A DNA stretch of 64,000 nucleotides from Montifringilla adamsi (lineage: Eukaryota > Chordata > Aves > Passeriformes > Passeridae), in NCBI GenBank assembly GCA_017590115.1, contig JAGGNK010013559.1, forward strand, positions 318,933 to 382,932, read 5' to 3'. The notes under the pieces are model-generated. The model had not been told where the DNA came from, searched no databases, and worked only from the letters and a program-made list of their open reading frames with translations. Shown here piece after piece: positions 1 through 12,800 of the stretch (the stretch's first letter is position 1; the number at the start of each line of letters is the position of its first letter). The position numbers and the translations under genes are program-made.

Positions 1-2894
1 AGGAGAGGGCTCATCCCTGTGAGCTACTGGCTCATGTGCAGGGTGAGTTATCACTTGAGCTCTGGGCCAGCTCGGGGCAGACACTGGGTGTTACCAGAGC
101 CCAGAGGGCTGGGGACACGAGGGTAGGAGCTCTCCCAGCTGCGTGGCAGCTCTGTCATGGGGCCAGACCCACATCCTGCCTGTGTCCTGGCTGGCCCTGG
201 AATTGTCAGTGTAGATGCAAATCCAGCCTGGCATCCATACATCGGAGCCCATCCCACCCTTGGCGCCACAGAGAGCAAAGCTGGGCAGTGCCTGTGATTA
301 TTCAAGCCCCTCTCTGCACCATCTCTCCTGCAGCCCCTCTGCTTTGTTCCCATCTGTCCCCAGGCACCTACATCCCAAGATGAAGTCCAGGGAGTGTTAC
401 TGGTCCTATGAGGTGCAGTAATGGTGCAGCACCAGCCACACCAGGGTTGTTTCCACCATCAGAGGGCATTGTCGGATTAATTTTATCCCACTGCTGGTCA
501 GGATGGATTTTTGAGGTGGTTGGAACTGGTGGTAATGCCACAGAGCAGAGGTTGCAGTCCCAGCTGACAACTGCAGAGCTTGCTTTCCCTAGCATGCTCA
601 TACCCAGCCCTAGACACTGCTGGGGGTGTCCTGTCCCCCTCGGTGTCCATGGTACTGGGGCACGTGGCCTTGGCCAGTGGGATTCTTCAGGGACAGGGTC
701 GGGAAGCAGGCTGCAAGCTGATCAGCAGGACTCTGTCATGCTGCATGCTGTGCCCTTTCCAGGCCCTTATTTCAGTCGTACAGAGCACAGTCTCTGTTTG
801 TAACCCCACAGGGGACGGAGGTGGGTGACAACATCCAATTTTAGTGAGGGCTCCCCCTGAGGGGCAGGTCTGGAGAGCACAGAGTGGAAAAATCCACTTT
901 ATGCTATTTTTAATGAAGAAACCATCCACATGCCCTTTAATTTATGAGCAGCCCAGTTGCCAGGTTCCTGGTTACCTTAGCAAGGATCAGGCCAAAGGGT
1001 CAGTTCCAGAAAAGCAGCAGGAATAAGATGCAAGTGGAAGGCAGAGCTGGGCAAACAGCAGCACTAATCTGAAGGCAAGGTGCTGCGGAGGCAGGGGACA
1101 ACAGCCTCCTGTTGTCTCCTGAGAGGCCTGGGGTCCTCTCTTATCCTCACTAACCTGGGGATGCAGCATCCTCAGGTACCACTGATATTGGTGCTCCATG
1201 AGACCTGAGGCTCTTCCCTCTGCTCTTTCCAGGAGATGCTGGCTCTGGACAGAGCTGGCACAGGACATGGCAGAGTGGGAGCACGGGAGTCACTGCACTG
1301 GGCAAAGGAGCCGTTGGGCTGATATGGGGTGAGCCAAAGCCTCATGTGAGAGGTTCAGCGCTGGCCCCAGGGCACCTGGCGATGCCTGGGAGGGGGGTGT
1401 GGGCTGAAGTCTGTGGGGAATTGCTGCTCCCAAGGGCTCAGCACCAGCACAGCACCATCTACACCATGGGAAGGTTGGGAGGGTGTTCAGGACCCCTCTA
1501 CTGTGATGAGGACTAAGGGAAGGATTTTCTCCTGTCCTTGTCATTGTTTTTCTGCTCTGCTCCTATTGTTCCCAGTGCTGTCTGAGCCAGGAGCCTGGAA
1601 ATACATCAAGGCACCTGCAAAATGTGGGTGGCTGAGCCTTTCATCTCCTCCCTTCCTTGCTGCCCTCCTCATCCCTCCGAGCTAAACAGAACTGGCTGCA
1701 GCAGTGGGAGAAGGGACTCCTGGCTGCCCTAATGCCTGTGCTGCACACTCCCAACATTGCTAAAAGTCACCCATAACTCTCAGCCATCCAAGGTCCTTCT
1801 CCTCTCTGCACCCCCAGTCTCTGTGGGAACTTGCTGCAGTCACTTTGCTCATTGCTGACGTCTCCTCTGAGGAGCACGACCCTGCTGGGGCAGGGGCAGG
1901 GCCACAGGAGCCTGGAGAACAAGGGAGACTGATAAGAAAAGAATCCAAATCAACTCAAATTTTTCCACCACTGCTTCAGCCCTGGAGGAGGGACTGGCAC
2001 TTCCAGCATCCAGATGGACCAGAGCTGGATGAGGGATAGTCCATCTCCAGCCAACCCCTCCTCAAATCTATCCACAGCTGAACTTTAGTGGTGGCAAAGT
2101 GCCCTGTGGCAGCATCAGCACTCACATGGTGGCCTGTAGCTGTCCCCCACTTGCTCCCAGAGGGGTCCATGTTCCTCTCTGCCTCCTGGGCTGTGGAGGT
2201 GGCTGCATTAACCCACAATGTTTGGGTCAAAAGAATTTGGCTGCACAGAGGGTGGGAGGGAACAACATGGGAAGTGTGAGATGAGCAGCCTGAGAGAGAT
2301 TTGCTACTGCTTTTCACAGAAAACAGCCAGGAGGAAGGAGGGAAAATGACTCAAAACCAGAGTAAAGGGAGAGAGAAGACAAGTGGAGAGGACGCACTCC
2401 CTTGGGTACAGCTCGCAGGGGTAGTGGATGGTGCTGGGACCCATGGGGAGCCATCAGGGGAGCAAAAGCAGTTTCTGCAGAGTTCTCTGGGATTATACTT
2501 AAGGGTTTCACCAATACCCACCTCTGTCTACCTCTCTGGTAGTACTGAGAGCTGGAGACTGACCCTTTGCTCTGCAGGGTAGTGGGTTTACTACCCTATG
2601 GGTGCTGGCAATGCCATGGGAAGACTTTTCCTATCTCTTCCCATGTCTCAACCCAGTTCACTTCTCCCTAGTTGCAGAGGGGAAATAAAGGGCTTTCAAA
2701 CTTAATTTCTTCAGAAATCCCAGTGCCCTGGATTCTCCTGGTTCTTGGCATCTTCACTCCCACAGGGCACCCCTTTGTCCCAGTGCAGAGGTACCCCCAT
2801 GGCTCCACGGACAAGGGGCCAGAGCGTGAGGTGCCCGCAGCACCACCAACACCATGGAGCTGAGGGTCTCCATCAATGGCAGGGCACCTCCTGT
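1..2894. other. Intergenic sequence downstream of ADORA1
   Basis: No exon with plausible splice sites, conserved protein sequence or RNA gene was recognised here on either strand. Open frames are short and unlike any family I know. In mammals the neighbour on this side of ADORA1 is MYBPH, convergent with it. I looked for its Ig and FN3 exon patterns on the plus strand and found none I could support. A plus-strand AATAAA at 2684-2689 could end a transcript entering from the left, but that is a guess. The last ~20 bases lie beyond the likely ADORA1 cleavage site. Confidence 0.6.
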
Positions 2895-3227
2895 GTGGTT
2901 TGGATCACTGGACTTTATTTGCATGAAGATAAACTGCGCATTTGTCTGTACAATTTCTCCTTAAATACTTGGCAATGCTTAAAAAATGAAAAACAAAAAC
3001 AATCAGGGAGAAAAAATCCTAAACCAGAAAGGAACAGTGCAGGCTATAATATACAAACAGTACAATGCTTGTGAATAAATAACCCCCTGGGGTGACTGTG
3101 GGGACTGCAGGGGACTGCTGAACTCAGAATCCATCGGGTCCTTGCTGCCCCTTCCTGAGACAGCAGGAACAGTGTCCGGGTGGGGACTGGGTGGGCACAG
3201 ATGCCCCTCTGTCCCCTCTCCCAGTTC
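2895..3227 (-). other. ADORA1: ADORA1 3' UTR with poly(A) signal
   Basis: TTTATT at 2914-2919 on the plus strand is AATAAA on the minus strand, about 310 nt after the stop. A GT-rich stretch follows on the minus strand (complement of 2836-2855), as expected downstream of a cleavage site, so cleavage is probably near 2895. The end is an estimate. Confidence 0.7.
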
Positions 3228-3864
3228 CTAGTTGCCTGTCTCAGCTGTGGTGGTGCTGCTGGCATTTTTGTTGGTTTTGCAGCAGAAGTACTGGTTCCAG
3301 ATCTGCAGGAAGGCTGTCCGGAACTTCTTGATGCGGAAGGCGTAGACGATGGGGTTCATGGCCGAGTTGCCGTGGGTGAGGAAGATGGCGATGTAGGTGA
3401 GGATGTGCGGGGTCTGGCAGGACGGGCAGAACAGGGTGATGCAGTTGAGGACATGCAGAGGCAGCCAGCTGAGTGCAAACAGGAAAAGAACCAGCGCCAA
3501 GGACTTGGCGATCTTCAGCTCCTTGCCATAGTACTTCTGGGGGTCATTGGAGCTGGAGGACACCTTCTTGTTGAGCTGTTTGCGGATGAGGTTGAAGACC
3601 TCCAGGTAGATGAGCAGCATCAGCAGCAGGGGAGGCAGGACCCAGACAAAGAAGTTGAAGTACACCATGTACTCCATGCTGATGACTGTCTCAAACTGGC
3701 ACGTGATGACAAACTCTGTGTGGCTGCTGTTCAGCTCCTGAGTCCTTCGCATCTTGTTGAGGTTGTTCCACCCAAACATGGGGGTAAGTCCCACCACAAA
3801 AGAGACTATCCAACAGCAGGCGATGGCCACAGCTGCCCGCCGTGGTGTCACCATGCTCTTATAC
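3228..3864 (-). CDS. ADORA1: ADORA1 coding exon 2 (TM4-TM7 and tail)
   Basis: Encodes the end of codon 114 to residue 325: intracellular loop 2, TM4, the glycosylated ECL2, TM5, the basic loop 3 with KKV, TM6, TM7 and the tail. The acceptor is tctcccatag|G at 3865-3864 and the stop codon is at 3228-3230. Open reading continues upstream to 4217, but that part is intron read through the acceptor. Confidence 0.95.
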
Positions 3865-6800
3865 CTATGGGAGAGACAACAGCCACAGGAAGGAGTTAGA
3901 CATGGGTGGGATGCTCTGATTGGGGGTTGTGTAGCTACAGGTGGAGTGGCAGTGGTGGGGTGGCAGTGCCCGTGCTGAGATAGGAGGATGTTCCTCCTTC
4001 CCTCCCCTGGAAGTGGGTAACAGACTGTTGTGAAAATTGTGTTCACAACTGGTTTTCCTGTCTGTGTCCTGGGATGGCACAGACCCCAGATACAATCCAT
4101 GAGCTCCGGGGGATGATGCCAAGCCAGGGAATGCATTAGCACCTGGAATGTGCCTGAGTGTCCAACCCTCATGACTTGGAGGGAGTTCATATGCTCTGGA
4201 GCCCAGCTCCCATCCAAGCACCTGCACCCAGAGCAGCAGGTCGCCCTCTCCTCCTGCCATGCACCAACCCCACCAGCTCACTGTCCCAGACAACTGCCCT
4301 GTGCCTGGGGAGGAAATCACCAGCAAAAGCATCCCCTGGGATGTGCTGGGATGGAGGAAGGATCTGCGAGTGCTAATGGACCCCTGGGGAAGCTTTGGGC
4401 ACAGCCTGTTCCTCTCCTAATGTGCTTGGGTTGACGAAACCCTCTTTCTTGATGGGCTGATGCCAGGGGCGGGAGGAGGAGGAGGAGGAGAGCTGCGCTC
4501 TGGCTAGGCTCTGCTCCCTCTCTGATGCCCCTGGGGAGCCACCAGGGCTGGGCTCATCTCTCCAGAGCTCTGCAAGCGGGAAGTGCAGTCTGTTGGATTG
4601 ATTTTTCCCTTGGCTCTCCAGAAAGCTTTTCTTTGGAGGCTGAGAAGATTCTCAGCCCAAGAGTTACTGCTTTCCACCAAAGGGGATTGAATAAAGAGTG
4701 TTTTCCTGACTGTTTGCTGGGTCTCTCAGTGCTGCTGGTGTTAACCCAACCGTGGGGACCATGTGGAGGTGGCTGGCAAACCTGGTTTCCCAGTCCTGCT
4801 GCTCAGAGCTCCCTACTGCAGGGCTGCAGCCTTTACCTGTGAAGGAAATTGATCATTTTGGGCCTTTTTTATACAGCCAAGGACACAACCCACTCTCCCT
4901 TCTCAAGACCCCTCTCATGGGCAAGGCATCAAGGTGGGTGCTTGGAGTGTCACAGGCTGGAGGAGAGGACATCAGTCCCTATGAGTCCAGAGGGTCTCCA
5001 GAGCCATTGGTCCCTGTCAGCTTTCCTGAACGAACCTCCTGTGCTCTGGGAAAAGCTTCACAACATCCTGGTGGCAGCCAGGTCCCGTGGGAAAGAGGTG
5101 ACAGTGTGGGCAGCTGTTTCCGCTGAGAGCCAAGGCTGGCTTTGGAGGGTGATTTATTCCTTGTGGGGAGGACAGAGGGCAGGAGACCCTGAGAAAGGCT
5201 CAGGGCAGGGAGAACTGGGTCCCAGGGAGGGCAAGGGGTGGTGGGAAAGAACCAACACTGGGGGTCAAGTGAAGGGAACGGCAAGGAGGGTCCAAGGGAG
5301 CGGGGCGTGGCAGAGGGATGCCAGAGGCTCCCATGGGGCTGTGTGCTGACCCCTGCACCCCATGTCTGGTTGCAGGTCCTTGGTGGGGGGCTGATGTGCC
5401 CTCCAGCTCTGACACCCCACTGCCACCTGCCCAGGCTTGAACAGCTCAGGGAGTGACACCAGAAATAGCAGCACCATCCCCCTGCCCCAGCTCCTTCCCT
5501 CTTTGCAACCCCTGCAAGCTGTGCCCCATTGCTCACTCCTGGGGGTTTCTGCAGCCTTTTGCTGGACATGCTCCCACTCTGGGCACTCCCTGACCTGCAG
5601 AGCTGTGTGGGAGCCAATGCCCAACAGACAAAGCTGCTGAAGAGCAGCGGTGCCACCACGGTCCCCAAACACGATCCCAGGGCTTGCAGCCACCACCCAG
5701 GCACAGGGTCCATCTTTCCTCACTGCACACCCATCTCTCTCCATGGTCCATATCCATCTTTACCCTTGCTGCAGTGGCTGGTCTGACACTGTTTGGGACA
5801 GGACCTGGCTCTCCCTGCTCCTGCCTTCACTTTAGTTTGAGGCTGTACCTGCAGAAGCAGCCAGGGGAAACCATGACATCCTCCTCCAGCCTGTGTGTGA
5901 CATGGTCACAGAAAAGTGGGTGAACCAAAAAACCCATAGAAAACAGACACATTTTCTTCTTCAAGCAACAAGCCAAGGGCAGAGGCAGCTGCAGGAAATG
6001 TGCTCCCAGGGACCTGTTTCCATTGTCTCCATCAGCCCCACATGAAGAATGGCAAAAGCTGTAAAATTGCTCCAAGTTCCCCCTCCCTCCAGCTCACCAG
6101 GCCCATCCATCCACTGGAGCTCTCATGGACCTGTCATGGGTCCCAGCTGGTCCAAAGGCCACAAGCCCAACTTCAATTCCTTTTACACTTTATTTTCCTT
6201 GGAGGTGTCCTAGGAATGCCTGGATATGGCCTTCAGTGCTCTGGGCTGGATAACAAGGTGGGGATAGGTTACAGGTTGGAATTGATGACCTCAGAGGCCT
6301 CTTCCAACCTAATTGATTCTGTGAGTCTGTAAAGGGTGGAAATGCAAGATCCTACCTAATTCTCAATCCGCTGCCACATGGTGGGAGGACAGTTAGCAGA
6401 GGGACAGGGATAATGTTCCCAGCATTATTCTTGGTTATGCCATAAAGAAAATATTTTCTCATTTGTCTCATTTTGCATTAATATGATAGGGCTGGAGTTT
6501 GGGATGGTATGGGAGGCAGAAGCACTAGAAAATGCTGATAATGGCTCATAGTTAATAAATAATCTTATGATTCTCATCAGCACCAGAGCAATTACCAGCA
6601 TCATTGCAATTTTATTACTGCTGTTATTTTTATTAACAGCTGTGACTAAAACATCCATGGTAATCATCACCGCCATCCTTATCCACTTTGGGTTTGGTTC
6701 CTCTGCCCATGGGGGTTTGAGCCTGACTATAATTGGTAGAAGTTCCCCTTGCCCTCCCTGAGTGGTGGTTTTTCCACCGTCCCTTCCCCACAGGGATGGG

Positions 6801-9800
6801 CATTGACCCAAGCCCTCCTGGATACAAAGTCTAGGAGAAAGACCCAATGACCATCCAGATTCATAATGAGATGGGATAGGCAGGAACTGTGGTGTGGAAC
6901 AAAATTGCTTTTGAGTGTTTGTAAGATAACTCCAAGAAGCAAAATGGCAATTATTGGCAGAGCTGTTTGCTCCCCAGGGGCAGGGAATAGGTGATGGGTG
7001 GAGGTGGAGGCTGACAAATTGTCCCCAGGGGCTGCACAGAGCTGAAAGGGAGAAAGGGAGCAGCTCTCCAGGGCAAGATGCTGTCTCCAGGAGAGGCTGA
7101 GGATGGAGCAGACACTGAGGCCCTTCTTCTCATGAAGATCATAGGATCTTAGAATACTTTGGTAGGGAAGGGATTTAAATCCCATCTCCTTCCACCCCTG
7201 CCATGGGCAGGGACACCTTCCACTAGCCCAGATTGCTCCAAGCCCTGTCCAGCCTGGCCTTGGACACTTCCAGCCATGGAGCAGCCACAGCTGCTCTGGG
7301 CAACTTGTGTCAGGGTCTCACCACCCTCAGAGGGAGCAATTCCTTTCCAATATCCCATCTAACCCTGCCTTCCACCAGTGGGAAGCCATTCCCCCTTGTC
7401 CTGTCCCTCCAGAACTTTGTAATGGCCCCCTGGCCATCATTCTGAAGACACTATCCACCCTCCTTTCCCTTTGGTCCTCATTCCCACACTAAATGCAACT
7501 TCTTCTGCCACATCTTGATGTGTCCAGACCTCTGCAACCCTCTCTGCTGCTGCCCAGGGAGCCCAGCTCAGCCCAGGCCCTGCTCTGGGGTGCCCAGCCG
7601 TGGATGGGCAAAGGCCCTGTGACCATTTCAGATATTAGGGCATGTCTGAAAGACATGGAGAACAGAGCATTCACCTGGAGAACAGAGCATTCACCTGGAG
7701 AACAGAGCATTCATTGCTTTCATTAATTTCACCTTTGCCTTGGGGTCTGTCCCCAAGAAAGAGATGAGGGCTCATTTCCAATATCCCAACCCAGAGGTCA
7801 ATCCAAACACAAAACTCACCAAACATCTCTTGTTTTGTTTGAAAAAGCTTCAAAGGCTCTAGGCCTGGTTTGAATAAAATGTGAAGGTTTTTAGCAGTTC
7901 TGTGATTAGTTTTTCTGTCCACAAAACACTTGCTGTTGTCCAGCCAGTGCCAAGATGTGGCTTTGCTGGTCTTTGCTCTGGAGAGTTTATTGCAGTGCAA
8001 TTCCTGGGAAATTAATTCACTAATGAAGACAGACCATCACTAATGAAAAGAATCTGGAGCCTACGTGGCAGGGAGAAAGGAGGCCAAGCTGACATGAAGC
8101 TCATCTGCACGATGAACACAGCAAGAAAAAGCAGCCAGACCATGTCCTGATCTAATTGAAAGTCTCTAGACAAAAGTGCTTTGATCTCAGAGGATTTGGA
8201 TTCCTGCTCCTTTCTCCTGGCTATATCTTCCCTTCAGATCTTTCAGTGTCTCGGAGGCTGCTGGGTGGGAAAACTCAGATTGTTGGTGTTCAAAGCTGCT
8301 CCGAAATGAGAGCCTGAGAAATGCAAAGTGGTGTCTGGGTTCTGCAAGGGTGAGGTCAGCCACAGCTCAGGGCTGGGACAAGGGGGTCCCTGGGTACTCA
8401 CACAAAGTGGGAAGTGCTGCAGCAGGAACTCTGATCGTAGAGCCTTTGTCAGTATGGTCCTGGCAGTGAAAGGTTGGTCCTTCTTCACAGAATCACAGAA
8501 TGGTAGCAAATGTGGGTTTGTGGCCAAGGTGGGTGTGTCACCACGTGAGTGGTGGCCTTGGGAGGGATAGAGGTCAACCAATATCAGTCAAAGCTGGTAT
8601 TTGGATGGACATTACAGCTTGTTCCTACAAATGCTTGGAATGGAGAGATGGTCCTATCAGCACCCCCTTAGGATACACAGGGGACTGTCCTGATCCCCAA
8701 ATCCCAGACTGATTGCTTGTCAAAACCCAGCTGGCAAGTAAAGGCATTAAAAAATGGTCTGGTCTTTCAGGCAAGCAAGAAGAGCACATCCAGCAAGGAC
8801 ATTGGTGTTTGTTGGTGCTGGAGCCCCTGTCCTGCACCAAAGTAGCCCAGCAGTCTCCATTAGCACAGCATTTCCAGCCTGACACCTTTATCCTACCACA
8901 GAGCCTCTTCCCAGGCCTCCAAAGGGATCTGGAGGACCCTGTGTGTGTCCCTTCCCAGCATCTCTGGCTGGTTGGTTGTGGGAATTCACAAAATTAGAGG
9001 GTTTTGGGAAAGCTGCAAAACGTTTGTGTTTGTACATAGCCCCCGGCCGGCGATAAATGGTGCTCCTCAGTGAGGAAGTGTTAGACTTGAAAAATAAAAA
9101 AGAAGATCGTGGACAATACAGTTGCCAGAGGCCCAGGCTGTTAACAGGAGAAATGGATCATCCCCTTCAGATCATCCCCTTCGTTGTCTGTAGCCAATGT
9201 CTTTGTAAGTAATAAGTAGCAACTTTAGGGGCTCCTGGGCAACGATATGGGAAATCATTTATCTAAAACAGAATGGGACGTTTTTCACCTGCTTGAGACA
9301 ATTTTACAGGATAAAGGATGTTCAGACATCTCAAAACATGAACTGAAAAACCAATTAATCTGGGTAAAAACAAATACTCAAAATATAGACTTGAAGTCTG
9401 CTTTTACCTTTGATTTTTAGGACCAGATAAGCTGGAAAATTTATAAACTAGTCTCTCTCAAAAAAGAAGAGACTTTGGTCAAACTAATGCCTGTCTCCAG
9501 AACTTTAATGGAGAGTTTTAAACAGAATGATTGTAATAGAGACTTTCTCGAGCACCAAAACAGAACATCTGGTTCTGAGACTTTAATTTTCAGTGGTGCT
9601 GGGTCTTCGTCCTCTTCTGGGGAGATCTTGGGTTTTTTTCGGGGCTGCTTCCCTTCTCCTGGCATGTCTGAGGTTTCTCCAGGCAGTGTGGACAGCACCC
9701 AGATCCCCAGGAACGGGCAATCAGATCAGCTTCCAGCTTCGTTTGCGTCCTCTGTTTCTTCTGGGGATTCCCTGCATCGCTGATGCCACAACCGGGCATC

Positions 9801-12800
9801 CTCCCATTCCTCCCTGGAATGATCCACCCCCGGATTTCCCGGGAAAGCATTGGGGATTTTCGTTGTGTTCTGAGAATTTGGAGGGTCAAGGGTCGTGTTC
9901 TGAAGAAGTTGGGAGTCAAGTGGGTCCGGGAGATGAGAGTCCGGGGAGGCTTTGCAAAACGGGAGCTGCTGTTTCTGTGCCCTGATCCTCTTCCAAACAA
10001 GTTGTGGTGGGATTTTGTTCTGAAGTTGTGCCGGCGGGGACTGCCGAGGGGGGCTCTGGATCCGCTCTGCCTGGCCGAGGGGTGGTGAAAGTCACCCATG
10101 CCACAGTTTCCCCTTCCCGGGAAGTCACCCCCTTGGATCGGGCTCAGGCGGGCAGATTGCTTTGCAGTTCTGAGAATTCTTTTCATACAGATTTCTCCCC
10201 CAGGCCTCTTCCAGGGTTTTCACCGCTTTTGGTTCCCCAGCCTCCAGTTACAGCTGGTGGGGGGCTTTGGATTTGTCTTTGCCTGCGGGGCAGCGGGCAG
10301 GGGGGCGGACACAGGCAGCAGCCAGGGGTCGAGCAGGGCCGGGATGGCTCTGCCCAGAAAGATGCATGGGCTGGAGGCAGGAGAGCTCAGGAAAGCTTCT
10401 GTAGAGACACAGACAGACCACTTAGAGGCCTTGAAGCCTGTCTCATTCGCTGCTGGGGGGGAAAGCAGCATGTCAAGATCACAGCTTAGAGCTGAGAGTT
10501 TTCCAGCTGTATCCCTGCGGGCAAGGATACGATGTGAAACCTGTAACAGCTCATTGGGAAGTGTCACAAATACAAATTCGGGATCTGCAGCACGAAAGCG
10601 GCCCAATTTGTATGATTCTAATAAAAACCAATTTAGTGAATTGAGACGTGATATGGCTTTCTTCCTGTAACCAATACGACACATTCCTCGGCCGCTACCT
10701 CCAGCAGTGGAGGAGTTGTTAGGGATGTGGAGCCACTTCCCAGGGCTCCAAAGGGACCTGGAGGAGCTGGTGTGTGTACCTTCCCAGCATCTCTGGCTGG
10801 TTGCTCTGCAAGAGATTTGAGCTGTGGGAGAAACCTGAGAAGTGCCAGCAGATCCCTGGGACAAGAGGGAGTGGGAAACACGGTGGGAGGGGACAGGCCA
10901 GGTGCTCGGGACACGGAATCCTGGCCTCAGACTCTGCCTTGGGGACCTGATTTAAAAGGAGCTGAGGAGGAAAATCTCTTCCTGGTACCTCACCCATGTC
11001 TGTCTGCTCAGGGTGAGGGACAGCTGGATGAGGACAACGATCACTTTCCTACAGGTGTCACTTTTGGAGGGTTCCCAGGGCAGGAGAGGCACCAACGGCA
11101 ACAGGCACCTTTTACCCACCACTCACAGGAATGGGGCTGCATCCCAGTCCTCCACCTGGAACCTCTCTGGCAACCACTGAGCCCAGGTCAGGGCTGCCCT
11201 GCTCCCATTACCTGCAGCTGCCCCAGTCTGGAGCTGGCACTGGCACAGCCCAGGGGACCATGGGCGTCTGGTGCTCCCTGGGCCACGTGCTGCAAGGAGA
11301 GGAGGGCGTAGGAGGTCCAAAGGCGAGCAGGAGTCCAGGAATGAATGTTCCCCATGACTGCTGTGTCCTCCCACACACATCCCTGTCCCTGTGTGCTCTG
11401 AGCTGTGATTCCAGAGGTTGTGGCTGTCACTGGAGCACTCTTGGCTGTTACTCAGCCCTGCAGGGCACCCAGGCCCAGCTAGGACCACCCCACTGAGAGA
11501 CAGGGAAGGACTTTCTCACTGTATGATGTCTTTCCTGCTTGGCCCACTCTGGGAGCAGCTGGCACCTTCCTAAACTGGCAGCTCAGCCCACACGTGGTGA
11601 ACTGGAGCTGCAGCGACTCCTGCCTCCCCAGAGAGGACCTGGGCATGAGAAGTGTCTCCTTTGAGGATCTCTGCTCCCAAAACACTTTGGGTGTCCTCCA
11701 CTGCAGCACAAGGAGATGGTTCCACACCAGGAGGCTTCTTGATGCAAACCTCCCCCAAAGCCACCAGGACAAACCCCAAAAGCATGGGAAAGGGTGGATG
11801 TGTGCATCCCACTGCTGACCATCCTGCTCTGTCCGTGTTCAGGGTTTGATTTTACCATCCCAAAAAGGTGTAGGAATCATTCTGCAACAAGTGCCTGCAA
11901 AGCACAAACATCTCCGGCCGGGCGAAGCGCCTGGCAAGACCTCTGGATGTTTGCAATCACCTCTAATATCCAGTAATTCTCTAATGGATGTGGGCAAGGA
12001 GAACAAATTCATGCTGCCAAAATTGACTGGTCCCCACACACCAAACATGGAGTCCCCAGGGCTTTGGTGAGGGCTTCATTCAGTGGTGGGAGAAGCTGGA
12101 GCTGGTCACAGTTCCAGCAAATGGCAAGAGAACAACACAAAAAGGGGATTTTGTGCTTTGAGCTTTGTCAGAGAAGGTTGTGGAGAGACCTGGAACATTT
12201 GTAGATGTCCTGGGCTCCAAACAGGGACTGGGGAAATGCTGCTGCCTTGGTGTGGGTTCAGCCTTGATGTGGGCCCAGCCTGCCCTGACACATCTCTCAG
12301 GACCTTGGAGGCATCCTGGAATCCTTGAGGACTGCAGAAGGATGTGGGCACATCCAAAAGCAGTCCCAGGGACACAAACATCCCCACAAGAAGCTGAGGA
12401 AATAAGGTAGAAAAGAGCTTTATGTGCTGAAATGGTTGGAAGTGGGAATGATGCCTCCATGGGGCAGCCTGGCCATGCCAGGTTATCTTCAGCCCAGACT
12501 GGCAGTACCAAAAGGAAGGTCCATCGGGGATGTCCATCCAGATGATGGTCAGGAGTGTGGGAAAAGGGGACCTCCCCAGCTCCAGCAGTGCCCCTATCAA
12601 CACAGGGCCACATCCCCCCAACTCTGCCACTCCCCTGATGCCACCAGTCTCAGTAGGACCAAACCTCCAAGCACAGCACACCCCAGAGATCAGCCCACCC
12701 TGAGCTTGGCACCTCCTGTGTGGGCATCACCCAGAGCCTCAGGAGGTTTCCCTGCTCCCCCATACCTCCACACACCCCCACAGTGCCCAGTTGGTTCTGA

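Noticed and set aside
320..421. Acceptor-like site followed by a short frame ending SYEVQ, considered as the last exon of a MYBPH-like gene
   Set aside because: No upstream exons, no Ig or FN3 sequence and no clear match to the family end.
3180..3899. 239-codon plus-strand frame
   Set aside because: Antisense shadow of ADORA1 coding exon 2.
6560..6760. Hydrophobic plus-strand frame suggesting a membrane peptide
   Set aside because: Produced by AT-rich intron sequence; no start context, splice sites or family.
9590..10186. 198-codon minus-strand frame
   Set aside because: Its repeated Arg-Thr steps come from the diverged 'gttctgag' repeat; no domain or splice signals.
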